From: an uncultured Alphaproteobacteria bacterium
GTDB taxonomy: Bacteria > Pseudomonadota > Alphaproteobacteria > UBA9655
Direction of reading: 5' to 3'
Assembly (NCBI GenBank): GCA_937967795.1
Contig: CALBSK010000011.1
Location: forward strand, 62,001 to 126,000
DNA: 64,000 nt
The notes beneath the pieces are model-generated. The model saw nothing but the letters and a program-made list of their open reading frames with translations. It ran no database searches and was not told where the DNA came from. A program made the translations under genes and the position numbers. Positions 8,230 through 17,363 of the stretch are shown piece by piece; position 1 is the stretch's first letter, and each line of letters starts with the position of its first letter.

Positions 8230-9744
8230 ATGTTTTCACGCCTTAATACGGTGTCATTTCAGGGGATAGACGTCATTACCATTGACGTTCAAGTCCAGAT
8301 TTCATCCGGTATGCCTGGTTTTGCAATCGTTGGGTTGCCCGATAAAGCGGTTGGAGAATCAAAAGAGCGGGTGAGATCGGCGTTTCATGCCATGGGGCTT
8401 TCTCTCCCCTATCAAAGAATTACCGTTAATCTTGCACCCGCAGATGTTCAAAAAGAAGGAAGCCATTACGATCTTCCTATTGCTTTGGGACTTTTAGCAA
8501 CCATGAAAGTCATTCCTTCGGATGTTCTTGGTGACTATGTCGTGCTGGGAGAGCTTTCCTTGGATGGCCGTCTTGCTCCTATTTCAGGGGTCTTGCCGGC
8601 CTCAATCCATGCTGCCTCCTTAGAAAAGGGAATCATTTGCCCTAAAATGTGTGGAGGTGAGGCCGCCTGGGCTGGTGAGATTAATATTTTAGCAGCCGAT
8701 ACCCTTCTCTCCCTAATCAATCATTTTAAAGGAACACAAGTTCTCTCGCCCCCTGAACCCTTGATGGAAGAGCAAAGTGTTCAAAAAATCCTGGATCTAC
8801 GAGATATAAAAGGACAAGAAACAGCCAAACGCGCCCTTGAAGTGGCCGCATCCGGAGGACATAATTTATTGATGTTAGGCCCTCCTGGAGCGGGAAAATC
8901 AATGCTGGCCGCGCGCCTTCCAGGAATTTTACCACCCCTAACCGCGCCTGAAGCGTTAGAGGTGACGATGATTCAAAGTTTGGCAGGACGTCTTAATGAC
9001 GGCAAACTCATTCGCACCCGTCCTTTTCGTGATCCTCATCATTCTGCCTCTATGCCTGCTCTTGTGGGGGGAGGATTGAAAGCCTGCCCTGGAGAAATTT
9101 CTCTCGCCCATCATGGGGTTTTGTTTTTAGATGAGCTCCCTGAATTTCAACGAGCCTCCCTTGAAGCCTTGCGCCAACCTTTGGAATCAGGAAAAACCAT
9201 TGTTGCAAGAGCCAATGCTCATGTAACCTACCCTTCTCGGATTCAACTTGTTGCTGCCATGAATCCCTGCCGATGTGGCTATTTAGCGGATGCGAACAGG
9301 GCCTGCTCTCGTGCTCCTAAATGTGCTGTGGATTATCAATCAAAAATCTCAGGCCCTCTCTTTGATCGAATCGACTTGCATGTGGAAGTTGCAGAAGTTT
9401 CCGCAGAAGATTTGACAAGTGCTCCCACAGGTGAGCACAGTTCTGCAGTAGCGGAGCGTGTGAAAAAGACGCGGGAAATTCAAGAAAAGAGATATCATAC
9501 GTTAGGTGCTCCCTTTCACCTCAATGCGCATGCGGATGGAGAGCTTTTGGATGCAATCGCAACGCCTGACGAAACCGGCCAAGCCCTTTTGAAAAAAGCC
9601 ACTGAAAACTTTAAGCTTTCCGCCCGGGGATATCGGCGTGTGTTAAGAGTTTCCCGGACATTAGCGGACATGAAGGGATCCCCTTCTATCTTAAGCGAAC
9701 ATATCGCAGAAGCTTTGAGTTACAGACGTCTTCATTTTTCTTAA
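8230..9744 (+). CDS. comM: YifB/ComM-type Mg-chelatase-like AAA ATPase
   Basis: ComM is a hexameric AAA+ helicase that promotes branch migration during natural transformation; YifB is its name in non-competent species. The 504-residue protein has the N-terminal Lon-protease-like fold (SFQGIDVITIDVQVQISSG, FAIVGLPDKAVGESKERVR), a Walker A at GPPGAGKSML near residue 220, Walker B LFLDELPEF, the family's Cys cluster PCRCGYLADANRACSR, and the C-terminal helical domain. ATG 8230 follows GAGGGAGGAAG; an upstream TTG at 8215 is less likely. Nothing in the window proves competence. The family is secure; the transformation role is inference. Confidence 0.93.
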   Translation: MFSRLNTVSFQGIDVITIDVQVQISSGMPGFAIVGLPDKAVGESKERVRSAFHAMGLSLPYQRITVNLAPADVQKEGSHYDLPIALGLLATMKVIPSDVLGDYVVLGELSLDGRLAPISGVLPASIHAASLEKGIICPKMCGGEAAWAGEINILAADTLLSLINHFKGTQVLSPPEPLMEEQSVQKILDLRDIKGQETAKRALEVAASGGHNLLMLGPPGAGKSMLAARLPGILPPLTAPEALEVTMIQSLAGRLNDGKLIRTRPFRDPHHSASMPALVGGGLKACPGEISLAHHGVLFLDELPEFQRASLEALRQPLESGKTIVARANAHVTYPSRIQLVAAMNPCRCGYLADANRACSRAPKCAVDYQSKISGPLFDRIDLHVEVAEVSAEDLTSAPTGEHSSAVAERVKKTREIQEKRYHTLGAPFHLNAHADGELLDAIATPDETGQALLKKATENFKLSARGYRRVLRVSRTLADMKGSPSILSEHIAEALSYRRLHFS

Positions 9745-9863
9745 GAGCCTTTGCACAATTATCGATTGTCCAAAATTCTCACCAACAAAATGAGTTTGGC
9801 AGTAGCTTCTTTCTATTATGAAGAAGACAATTTATACTTGAATTCAAAGAAAACATTACTACA

Positions 9864-9869
9864 TATAAT
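9864..9869 (+). promoter_or_regulatory. Predicted -10 box for the giant secreted protein gene
   Basis: A perfect TATAAT lies 28 bases before the chosen ATG. The best upstream -35 candidate (TTGAAT at 9838-9843) is 20 bases away, longer than ideal, so this promoter may be weak or need an activator. Confidence 0.35.
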
Positions 9870-9897
9870 TAGTTAAGACATTTTAAAAGGTATGGTT

Positions 9898-12800
9898 ATG
9901 GTTAAGCTTAAAATTGAAAAGCTGAATACGACAGCGCTTGCGTTAACCTGTTTTGTAATCCTCACGTCTCAAATCGCTTATGGAATGGAAGAAGATAAGA
10001 ATCTTTCTTCTTCATCAATTGTTCCTAAGTCTAACATGATTAAGTGTAACAATGGATTTGAATATAGGACTATACAATCTTTCGAGCACATTCTTCAGCA
10101 TACGCATAATTTAAGACCAGGAGATGTGGTTGTTTTAGATATAGATGGTGTCCTTTTATCAAAAGGTGGCAACCAATGGGATGCAGACTTGCTTGAAAAT
10201 AAGATCCTTTCATTCTTTTCGGAACTCAATCAAAATAATATCGTTCGCTTTTGTTTAACGGCACGCGCCTACGATCAAAGATTTTCTACGTCTAAAAACC
10301 TTGCGAAATTTGGCCTTACTTTTAGTGAAACCCCTTTGATTGATTTTCAAGACACCCATGCCAAACATTATAAAGGGCTTGTGTTTTCACCTAACCTCCG
10401 TGAAGAAGAAAAAATCTCTACAAAACTGGAAACACTACACAAGATCTTAGGTCATTTGAAGGATAAAGATCAGTCTATTAAACGTGTGATATTTATTGAT
10501 GACGAGTCTTTTCACTTTACGCAACACCAAAATTCTCATCTCAAATTTTCAGAAGATCTTTATTTGTTTGAATTTTCTCGTGAATTTAAACCTTCTTATG
10601 CCTCTACTCCAAAAGATCCTCCAAACTTAGAAACCCTAACCTATCTTGAAACTAAAAGTGGAGGGAGTGGAGGTGTTGCTGTTTTTCAAGATCCATCGGG
10701 AAAAAAATGGACTTTAAAGAGCTGGAAAAACAGAGAGCACGGAATTAATGAATGTCTTGGAGCTGCTCTCTATAAAAAACTGGGAGGAAAAACGCCCGAT
10801 TTTTTCCTTTATAATGACCTTCCCAAAAATCTTCAGAAAGAAGCCCATACTCTTGCTCAAGGGGGATTTTTTCGGATCGCCGAATATATAGAAGGAGATC
10901 ATCCTCATAACGAACAGTTAAAAGAGTTAGTTACGGATTCTTTTCTGGCAACTGCTTTTGTTAGTTTTTGGGATATCAAGCCTGACAACTATATTGTAGA
11001 TAAAAGGGGCGCCTTACATCTTATTGATACGGGAAGCTCTCTTCTCTTCCGCTCTTTAGGAAATCCTAAAAATGAAGGGAAGGAGGGATGGATGGCTCAT
11101 CAAGTTTCTGAGTTATTAACCTTTAGGCAACCTGAGAATCGAGCGCATTCTGTATTTAGAGATGTGGATGTTAAGAAAATAGAGATGTCTCTTCAGCCAA
11201 TTTTAAGCTTAAGGGAAGACCTTTTAAATGAAATCAATAAGTTTTGTGAGGCTACCTATTATAAAGACAAGTCACGCATTCTTCATTTTGTTGAGTCTCG
11301 ATTAAATCATTTGGACTTCTTAAACGATTTTTATAAGGGAAAATATAATTCAAAAGCGGATCCCTTTGTCCTTGCCACTTTAAAAGATGCGGCAGGCACT
11401 CTGATTTATACATATAGAGAGGGTGTTCCTTATTTCCTTATAGGAAAACGGGTTGGTCATCAATGGTGGGGAAATCTGGGAGGACACACTAACTTAGGTG
11501 AGTATTTGTTGTCTCAAACAGCAGCACGTGAAACGAGAGAAGAATCAGGGATTAATATAGCAGAAACAGTAATACAAAAATGCCCTAGCCATGATTCAGT
11601 TTATTTAGAGGAGGGTGTTCTCCTTCGCCGCTATCGGACTTATCTCGTTAAACAGAATGAAATTAATCTTGCAACTTTAGAAAGTGACGAATTTAGGGAA
11701 TACAAGTATGTCGCTGCAGCTGATATTCTAGAAGCTCTCCAAGAGAAAAAGTGGATTTCAGCAGAAAATACTCAAACTTTAGAACTTAAAGATAGAACTC
11801 TTTTACATCCCCCCTTTGTTGAATCCTTAAGCCAAGATCAAATTAAGAAGTGGCTTAGTGATTTAATAAACAAAAAGCCTATTCCTGCCACATGTACTCA
11901 AAGTATCGTTGGTCACCAAACCCTTAGATCTTTGGAGAAAGTTCCTACCCATTCAAATTCCGATCAACAAGCTTTTATCTTAGCCTTAACGGAGATGGGA
12001 AAAGCTAAGGCAAAACTTTCTCCTCGCCCTAAAAAAGATCTTTCCCAGAAAACTCCGCCTCAAGGAATACAAACAGCTTCCTACAGTATGTTGGATTCTC
12101 TTTATAATCAATTACCTGAAAAAGAGCGTGAAGAGGGAAGCGTCATTAATAAAATCACAAAAGTGGTTAATACTTCCAATATCTTTACAACATCTCAAGT
12201 AGAAATAATAGAAAATATCATTCAAAAAGAACAGCTTCATGGAGATAAACATGTTCTCTATCATGGGTTAATTCCGGAAGTTTGGTTTAACTATCGTCTA
12301 TTAAGTCGTTTGCGCCATGCCCTGAATGGGATTTATGAAGTGCAGACAACAAGCTTAAGATCAAGTGACTCATTCTTTCAGCAATTGCCAACGGCTATGG
12401 ATTTATTAAACCATATCCTAGAAGGTAATAACGATCATTCTAATCCCTTTAGAAATGGCGGAATTTCCTTTAACCCAACTTTATTTAGCAATTTGGACAA
12501 TAGAGGTGATTGTACTTTGAATTACTTTTTTGAAGGCCGTTCTGTAAATCCTCCTAAAGAAAGGTGGAGCATTATTAACACCTTCTTGAATGGCTTAGGG
12601 ATATCAAATCCAATTTTACTGTCACAACTTGATAAGGTTTTTGAGAAGACCATGGCGGGAAACCCGGGTTGTCTGCTCCAATTTTTCGTGGATTCTCTGG
12701 TTGTTAACCAAGCATGCTATGCTTCACATGATTACGGTGAAGAGTTACGACAAGAAAATGGAGAACCTTTTAAAGATATACTTAAGATGTTGAATTCTAT

Positions 12801-14013
12801 CAGAAATAATACGAAGTTTATTTTAAAAAGCAGAGAGAAGAGAGAGATTCCTCCCCATCGCTTCCAAATCAGACTTCATGCAGATTTAGCGAAGTTTGGT
12901 TTAGATAAAATAAGAGTTTATGATTATTTTTCAGATGGAAACCAAAAAAGATTAGAAGAAATTGATAATTCCATAGATGCTATACTTGAAAATAGGCTTC
13001 CAGAGATAATGCAGGGCCTCTCTTATAATAATTCTGTTTATAGCTCAAAAACGCCTGCTATATTAGAAATCATAAGGAAGTACTTTAAAATAAAGCCTTT
13101 CGAATTAAAATCAGAAGATCCTTTTATACGCGCTGTTTTATCTGGTAATCATGACGAAATTATGAGGCTTTATTTGGAAGATCCCTCACGAAGTGAAATT
13201 GTTTTTACCCATCCTTCAACTTTAGAAACGATAAAAGCTAAGGATTCTCAATTCGTAGGAGCCCTTACGGTTTATGATGAAAAGGTCAAAAACCTGGCTG
13301 AGAAATACAAAATTATAAAAAAAGAGACAGATACGTTTAGGATGGTCATGGCTGTTAAAAGTTTGAAAGAACTGGGCCTGGAAGAGGTTGAGCGCCTCAT
13401 GCAACTTGTCTCCAGCCATAGGTTTGTTAAGGATGAGGCAACCAGCGATGATATTCTCTCTCTTCTTGAGGCAATAAAAAATCTTGGAGAAAATTCTCAC
13501 CATATCATAGAGTTAGCTTGTGGGTACAAAATGATTAAAGAAAACAGCCCCACTTCCTTTATTTCCAATACGCTTCGTACGTTGGGGGATCTTAAGGAAA
13601 ACGTTGAAAATGTACTGCACCTTGCAAATCAGTATGATCTTATCGAGAGCCCTGTAATCTGCGTTCTTCTTTCAGTTTTAAATGAGCTTGGAGAAGATGC
13701 GGAGAAAATACTAAGACTTGCAAAGCAATGTGACCTTATTAAGGCTTATAAAAATGATTTTGAGATATGTAAAATCCTACGAAATTTTCAGCAACTTGGG
13801 GTAAATGCTGAGAAAATACTAAAGTTTGCACAAGAGCATAAGCTTATTAAGGCCAATAGCAATCCCGATAAAGTGTTTACTATTCTTAATAAACTGAAAA
13901 GCCTTGGGCGGGAAAAAGTAACCGCTATCCTCTTACGTGCTCGTGAGCATGGGTTTATTAAAGAGGGAATGGAAATTCCCGATGTTATCCAGCTTTTAGA
14001 CACAATAAACTAA
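9898..14013 (+). CDS. Giant multidomain secreted protein: HAD (DUF2608-like), kinase-like, Nudix, unknown region, helical repeats
   Basis: A 1371-residue candidate effector; I do not recognise the whole protein. ATG 9898 is preferred because AAAAGG lies 7 bases upstream; ATG 9892 would put it 1 base away. Signal peptide about 1-29 (ending IAYG). HAD domain about 45-235, with D81-I-D83-G, T121 in LTAR and D201-D202, the layout of DUF2608. Kinase-like domain about 250-400: K274 in KKWTLKSWK, E-rich helix NECLGAALYKKLGG, catalytic-loop-like WDIKPDNYIVD (358-368) and metal-site-like LIDTGSSLLFR (375 on), resembling HipA/PI-kinase-fold proteins. Nudix box 529-552 (GHTNLGE...RETREESGI). Residues about 740-1130 match nothing I know. 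Six helical repeats fill 1147-1371. Flanking genes are housekeeping, so it stands alone. Host-directed role is inference. Confidence 0.8.
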   Translation: MVKLKIEKLNTTALALTCFVILTSQIAYGMEEDKNLSSSSIVPKSNMIKCNNGFEYRTIQSFEHILQHTHNLRPGDVVVLDIDGVLLSKGGNQWDADLLENKILSFFSELNQNNIVRFCLTARAYDQRFSTSKNLAKFGLTFSETPLIDFQDTHAKHYKGLVFSPNLREEEKISTKLETLHKILGHLKDKDQSIKRVIFIDDESFHFTQHQNSHLKFSEDLYLFEFSREFKPSYASTPKDPPNLETLTYLETKSGGSGGVAVFQDPSGKKWTLKSWKNREHGINECLGAALYKKLGGKTPDFFLYNDLPKNLQKEAHTLAQGGFFRIAEYIEGDHPHNEQLKELVTDSFLATAFVSFWDIKPDNYIVDKRGALHLIDTGSSLLFRSLGNPKNEGKEGWMAHQVSELLTFRQPENRAHSVFRDVDVKKIEMSLQPILSLREDLLNEINKFCEATYYKDKSRILHFVESRLNHLDFLNDFYKGKYNSKADPFVLATLKDAAGTLIYTYREGVPYFLIGKRVGHQWWGNLGGHTNLGEYLLSQTAARETREESGINIAETVIQKCPSHDSVYLEEGVLLRRYRTYLVKQNEINLATLESDEFREYKYVAAADILEALQEKKWISAENTQTLELKDRTLLHPPFVESLSQDQIKKWLSDLINKKPIPATCTQSIVGHQTLRSLEKVPTHSNSDQQAFILALTEMGKAKAKLSPRPKKDLSQKTPPQGIQTASYSMLDSLYNQLPEKEREEGSVINKITKVVNTSNIFTTSQVEIIENIIQKEQLHGDKHVLYHGLIPEVWFNYRLLSRLRHALNGIYEVQTTSLRSSDSFFQQLPTAMDLLNHILEGNNDHSNPFRNGGISFNPTLFSNLDNRGDCTLNYFFEGRSVNPPKERWSIINTFLNGLGISNPILLSQLDKVFEKTMAGNPGCLLQFFVDSLVVNQACYASHDYGEELRQENGEPFKDILKMLNSIRNNTKFILKSREKREIPPHRFQIRLHADLAKFGLDKIRVYDYFSDGNQKRLEEIDNSIDAILENRLPEIMQGLSYNNSVYSSKTPAILEIIRKYFKIKPFELKSEDPFIRAVLSGNHDEIMRLYLEDPSRSEIVFTHPSTLETIKAKDSQFVGALTVYDEKVKNLAEKYKIIKKETDTFRMVMAVKSLKELGLEEVERLMQLVSSHRFVKDEATSDDILSLLEAIKNLGENSHHIIELACGYKMIKENSPTSFISNTLRTLGDLKENVENVLHLANQYDLIESPVICVLLSVLNELGEDAEKILRLAKQCDLIKAYKNDFEICKILRNFQQLGVNAEKILKFAQEHKLIKANSNPDKVFTILNKLKSLGREKVTAILLRAREHGFIKEGMEIPDVIQLLDTIN
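13336..14010 (+). repeat. Six tandem ~36-residue helical repeats inside the giant secreted protein
   Basis: The C-terminal 225 residues repeat a pattern of about 33-37 residues: a helix with L-x-x-L-x-x-L-G, then E-x-A-E-K-I-L-x-L-A, then D-L-I-K-x. The clearest units are LSVLNELGEDAEKILRLAKQ, LRNFQQLGVNAEKILKFAQE and LNKLKSLGREKVTAILLRAR; three earlier units are more diverged. It looks like an alpha-solenoid, a common binding platform. The repeat is at protein level; DNA copies have diverged. Confidence 0.7.
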
Positions 14014-14124
14014 CCTGAGCTGTTTAACACTTACGCCTTCAGTACATAGCTTTTCCTATCGATAAACCTTCTCTTCATACTTTTTTCGATACACCTTTAA
14101 ACATGCTTGTGTGTGAGAGTAGGC

Positions 14125-16782
14125 TTAGACTTCCTCCACCAACCTCTGCAAAGCCTGCTCGAGTTTAAGGCGTACAAGGCGATTATCTTCAAGGCGATTT
14201 TGTTGGATTTCTACAACATCTAAGGGAGCCCGTGCGAGAAAATCATGGTTTGAAAGTTTTTTCTCAAGCTTTTCATTTTCAGAATCCACTTTCTTAAGCT
14301 CTTTTTGAAGCCGTTCTTTTTCAGAAGTGACATCGATGGTCCCCGTCAGGGGAATTAAAATCGTGGCTTCTCCAATGACTATTTGAGCGGCTCCTCGCGC
14401 TTCTTGTGAGGAAAGGGGAACTGAAAAGACCTTTATCTGGTTAAGACGAGCAAGTTTAAGGAGCAAATCCTCATGATCTCTTACTCTTCGATGGGTTTCA
14501 GGGGCGGCATCATAAAAGCTTAAGGACAGATAAGCTGCTGGAGGCACATTCATTTCTGAACGGACGCTACGAACCTCCGAAACCACTTGAATAAGCCAGT
14601 TTATATCTTCACTCGCCTCGGGGTAGTCTGTCTCTTGAGTTTCTGGCCATAACGAACCGAGAAGCAGTCCTTCCTCTAGGCGCAGATTCTTCCAGAGAAC
14701 TTCAGTGATGAAAGGCATAAAGGGGTGTAGGAGATGTAAAATATGATCTAAAACCCAAGAAACAGTTTGCTGAGTTTCTTTTTTTTCATCTCCTATACTC
14801 GCAAATTTAGGTTTGCAAAACTCAAGATACCAATCACAAAAAGTTCCCCAAATAAAATGATAAAGAAGATGGGCTGCTTCATTAAACTTATACGCTTCAA
14901 GAGCTACTTTCATATCTTGAGAAAGGGTGGTAATTTGGGTGACAACCCATTGATTGATAGGAACGCGAAGCGTATTTGGATTAAAATGAGGGGTGAAAGC
15001 GCACCCATTCATTTCAGAAAAACGAGCAGCATTCCAGAGCTTTGTAGCAAAATTACGATACCCCTCAACGTGGGACTTGGAAAATTTAACATCTCGCCCG
15101 GGAGCGGCTAAAGCTGCGAGCGTAAATCTTAGGGCATCTGCTCCGTAAGTATTGATGAGCGCCAAGGGATCCACAACATTCCCTTTTGTTTTTGACATTT
15201 TTTTCCCTTTTTCATCACGAACAAGGGCGTTGATATAAACAGTTTTAAAAGGAATATCTTTTATAAAATGAAGGCCCATCATCATCATGCGAGCGACCCA
15301 AAAGAAAATAATATCGTGCCCTGTGATGAGGACATCTGTTGGATAATAGCGTTTGAGTTCTTTTGTCTCTTCAGGCCACCCCAACGTTGAAAAAGGCCAA
15401 AGAGCTGAGGAAAACCACGTATCGAGAACATCTTCATCTTGCGTTAAAGAAACCTCTTTCTTATAAAAAAGAGTAGCCTCTTTGTGGGCATCTTCTTTAT
15501 TAAGCGCAACGAAGGCCTTTCCATCGGGCCCATACCAAACGGGAATGCGATGACCCCACCACAATTGGCGAGAAATACACCAAGGTTGAATGTTTTTGAG
15601 CCATTCAAAATACGTATTTTCCCAATATTGAGGAACAAATTTTGTTTTTCCTTGCTCAACAGCTTTTAAAGCAGGCTGTGCCAAAGGGGCTGCATCCACG
15701 TACCACTGATCCATAAGCCGTGGTTCAATGACAACACCTGACTTTTCTCCATAAGGTGTGGGAATAACAGAAGCTTCTTCTTTTTCAAAAAAGCCTTTAC
15801 TTTTCATTTCCTCAATGACTGTTTCTCGAGCAACAAATCGATCTAACCCCTGATAATCGACAGGAACATTTTCATTGAGGTGAGCACTTGCATCAAGAAT
15901 ATTGATGAGGGGAAGAGTGTGACGACGTCCGACTTCAAAATCATTAAAATCGTGAGCAGGAGTAATTTTAACGGCCCCTGTAAACTTCTCAGGATCAGCA
16001 TGAAGATCACCGATAATGGGAATGACTTGATCAGTTAAAGGATGGCGGACGAACTCTCCTATGAGATGCTGGTACCGCTCATCTTCAGGATGAACAGCAA
16101 TGGCGGCATCTCCAAAGACCGTTTCGGGGCGACTCGTCGCAATCGTAACAAATTGTCCCTTGTGCTTTTCGAGTGGGTATCGAAAATAATACATCATTCC
16201 TTGCAGAGGAAGATTTTCAACTTCAACGTCAGAGAGGGCTGTCCCAAGCTTGGGATCCCAGTTAATGAGACGTTTATCCCGATAGATAAGTCCTTGTCGA
16301 TAAAGTTCGACAAAAACATGGCGAACAGCAGCGCTTAGCCCCTCATCAAGAGTAAATCGTTCACGACTCCAATCGGGAGAGGCCCCTAACCTTCGAAGTT
16401 GATAGGTGATCATACTTCCTGATTCTGTTTTCCATTCCCAAACACGTTCTATAAATCTTTCTCGTCCCAAAGTGTGACGAGAGATTTTCTGTTGATCAAG
16501 TTGACGCTCAACAACCATTTGAGTTGAAATACTCGCGTGATCTGTACCAGGTTGCCAAAGAACGTCCCGTCCTTGCATCCGATAAAACCGAATAAGAATA
16601 TCTTGGAGCGTAAACGTAAAGGCATGCCCCATATGAAGACTGCCTGTTATATTGGGAGGCGGCATCATAATGGTGTAAGGGTCTGCCTCTGACTTGACAC
16701 CGGCTGCCATGAGCCCCGAGGTTTCCCATGCGGTATAAATTTTTTCTTCAAAAGAAGAAGGTGAAAACGTTTTATCTAACAT
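14125..16782 (-). CDS. valS: Valyl-tRNA synthetase
   Basis: Class I synthetase that charges tRNA-Val; 885 residues, normal length. The HIGH-type motif appears as PPPNITGSLHMGHAF (about residues 41-55) and the KMSKS motif as GKKMSKTKGNVVDPLALI; the CP1 editing domain lies between (TSRPETVFGDAAIAVHPED). The C-terminal ValS-specific coiled coil is visible (SEKERLQKELKKVDSENEK). It follows popZ on the same strand with a 32-base gap, as in many alphaproteobacteria. Very secure. Confidence 0.97.
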   Translation of the reverse strand: MLDKTFSPSSFEEKIYTAWETSGLMAAGVKSEADPYTIMMPPPNITGSLHMGHAFTFTLQDILIRFYRMQGRDVLWQPGTDHASISTQMVVERQLDQQKISRHTLGRERFIERVWEWKTESGSMITYQLRRLGASPDWSRERFTLDEGLSAAVRHVFVELYRQGLIYRDKRLINWDPKLGTALSDVEVENLPLQGMMYYFRYPLEKHKGQFVTIATSRPETVFGDAAIAVHPEDERYQHLIGEFVRHPLTDQVIPIIGDLHADPEKFTGAVKITPAHDFNDFEVGRRHTLPLINILDASAHLNENVPVDYQGLDRFVARETVIEEMKSKGFFEKEEASVIPTPYGEKSGVVIEPRLMDQWYVDAAPLAQPALKAVEQGKTKFVPQYWENTYFEWLKNIQPWCISRQLWWGHRIPVWYGPDGKAFVALNKEDAHKEATLFYKKEVSLTQDEDVLDTWFSSALWPFSTLGWPEETKELKRYYPTDVLITGHDIIFFWVARMMMMGLHFIKDIPFKTVYINALVRDEKGKKMSKTKGNVVDPLALINTYGADALRFTLAALAAPGRDVKFSKSHVEGYRNFATKLWNAARFSEMNGCAFTPHFNPNTLRVPINQWVVTQITTLSQDMKVALEAYKFNEAAHLLYHFIWGTFCDWYLEFCKPKFASIGDEKKETQQTVSWVLDHILHLLHPFMPFITEVLWKNLRLEEGLLLGSLWPETQETDYPEASEDINWLIQVVSEVRSVRSEMNVPPAAYLSLSFYDAAPETHRRVRDHEDLLLKLARLNQIKVFSVPLSSQEARGAAQIVIGEATILIPLTGTIDVTSEKERLQKELKKVDSENEKLEKKLSNHDFLARAPLDVVEIQQNRLEDNRLVRLKLEQALQRLVEEV

Positions 16783-16814
16783 TAGCTTCTATAACTTAAT
16801 TAATATAATGAAAC

Positions 16815-17363
16815 TTAGTATCTGGAATTTGATTCACCTTCCCTAGAAACGGAATCAGGCTGAGCTATATTTCCTTGACGAATGATTTTTTCCACTTGTT
16901 CAGCGACGATCCATCGCACAAGAGTGGGTAAATTAGAATCAAGCCATTCTTTTAAAAGAGGTTTTAAACTTTCACGAACAAGCGTTTCAAGGTTCTGCCC
17001 TCTATAGTCATCATGTGATCTTGAACTTTTCTGTGCTAATGTATGAAGAGAGGAAAAGGTTTGGGCTGCTTCAGACATTGTTTTCTGAGAAACCAAAGAG
17101 TCTTCTAAGAACCGTTCAGGAGGAGAGACTTGGTGACATCCTCCGCTTCCCTCATTCTGATGTTTTTGACACTTTTCCTCCGTAGAGCTCATTGTCTTTT
17201 GATTCTCTTCAGGAAGAGGATTTATAAGATCCAAAATATCATTATGCTCATTCAATGGTGTAAAAGATTTTTTTTCATCTTGAGAATCACTCGAGATAAT
17301 TTGCCGAATGGATGCCAAAATTTCCTCCATAGAAGGTTCAGAAACGGATTTTTCTGTCTTCAT
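16815..17363 (-). CDS. popZ: PopZ-like polar organizing protein (DUF2497)
   Basis: PopZ forms a polar matrix that anchors the ParB-parS origin complex in Caulobacter. This 182-residue protein has the hallmark N-terminal helix EPSMEEILASIRQIISSD, a long acidic, disordered and Ser/Glu-rich middle (about 30-115), and the conserved C-terminal oligomerization block LETLVRESLKPLLKEWLDSN then LPTLVRWIVAEQVEKIIRQG. Its start overlaps the tolC stop as ATGA, and valS follows, the usual alphaproteobacterial order. Its likely partner genes parA/parB and parS sites are in this window at 34.5-36.7 kb. Family confident; polar anchoring in this species is inference. Confidence 0.9.
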   Translation of the reverse strand: MKTEKSVSEPSMEEILASIRQIISSDSQDEKKSFTPLNEHNDILDLINPLPEENQKTMSSTEEKCQKHQNEGSGGCHQVSPPERFLEDSLVSQKTMSEAAQTFSSLHTLAQKSSRSHDDYRGQNLETLVRESLKPLLKEWLDSNLPTLVRWIVAEQVEKIIRQGNIAQPDSVSREGESNSRY

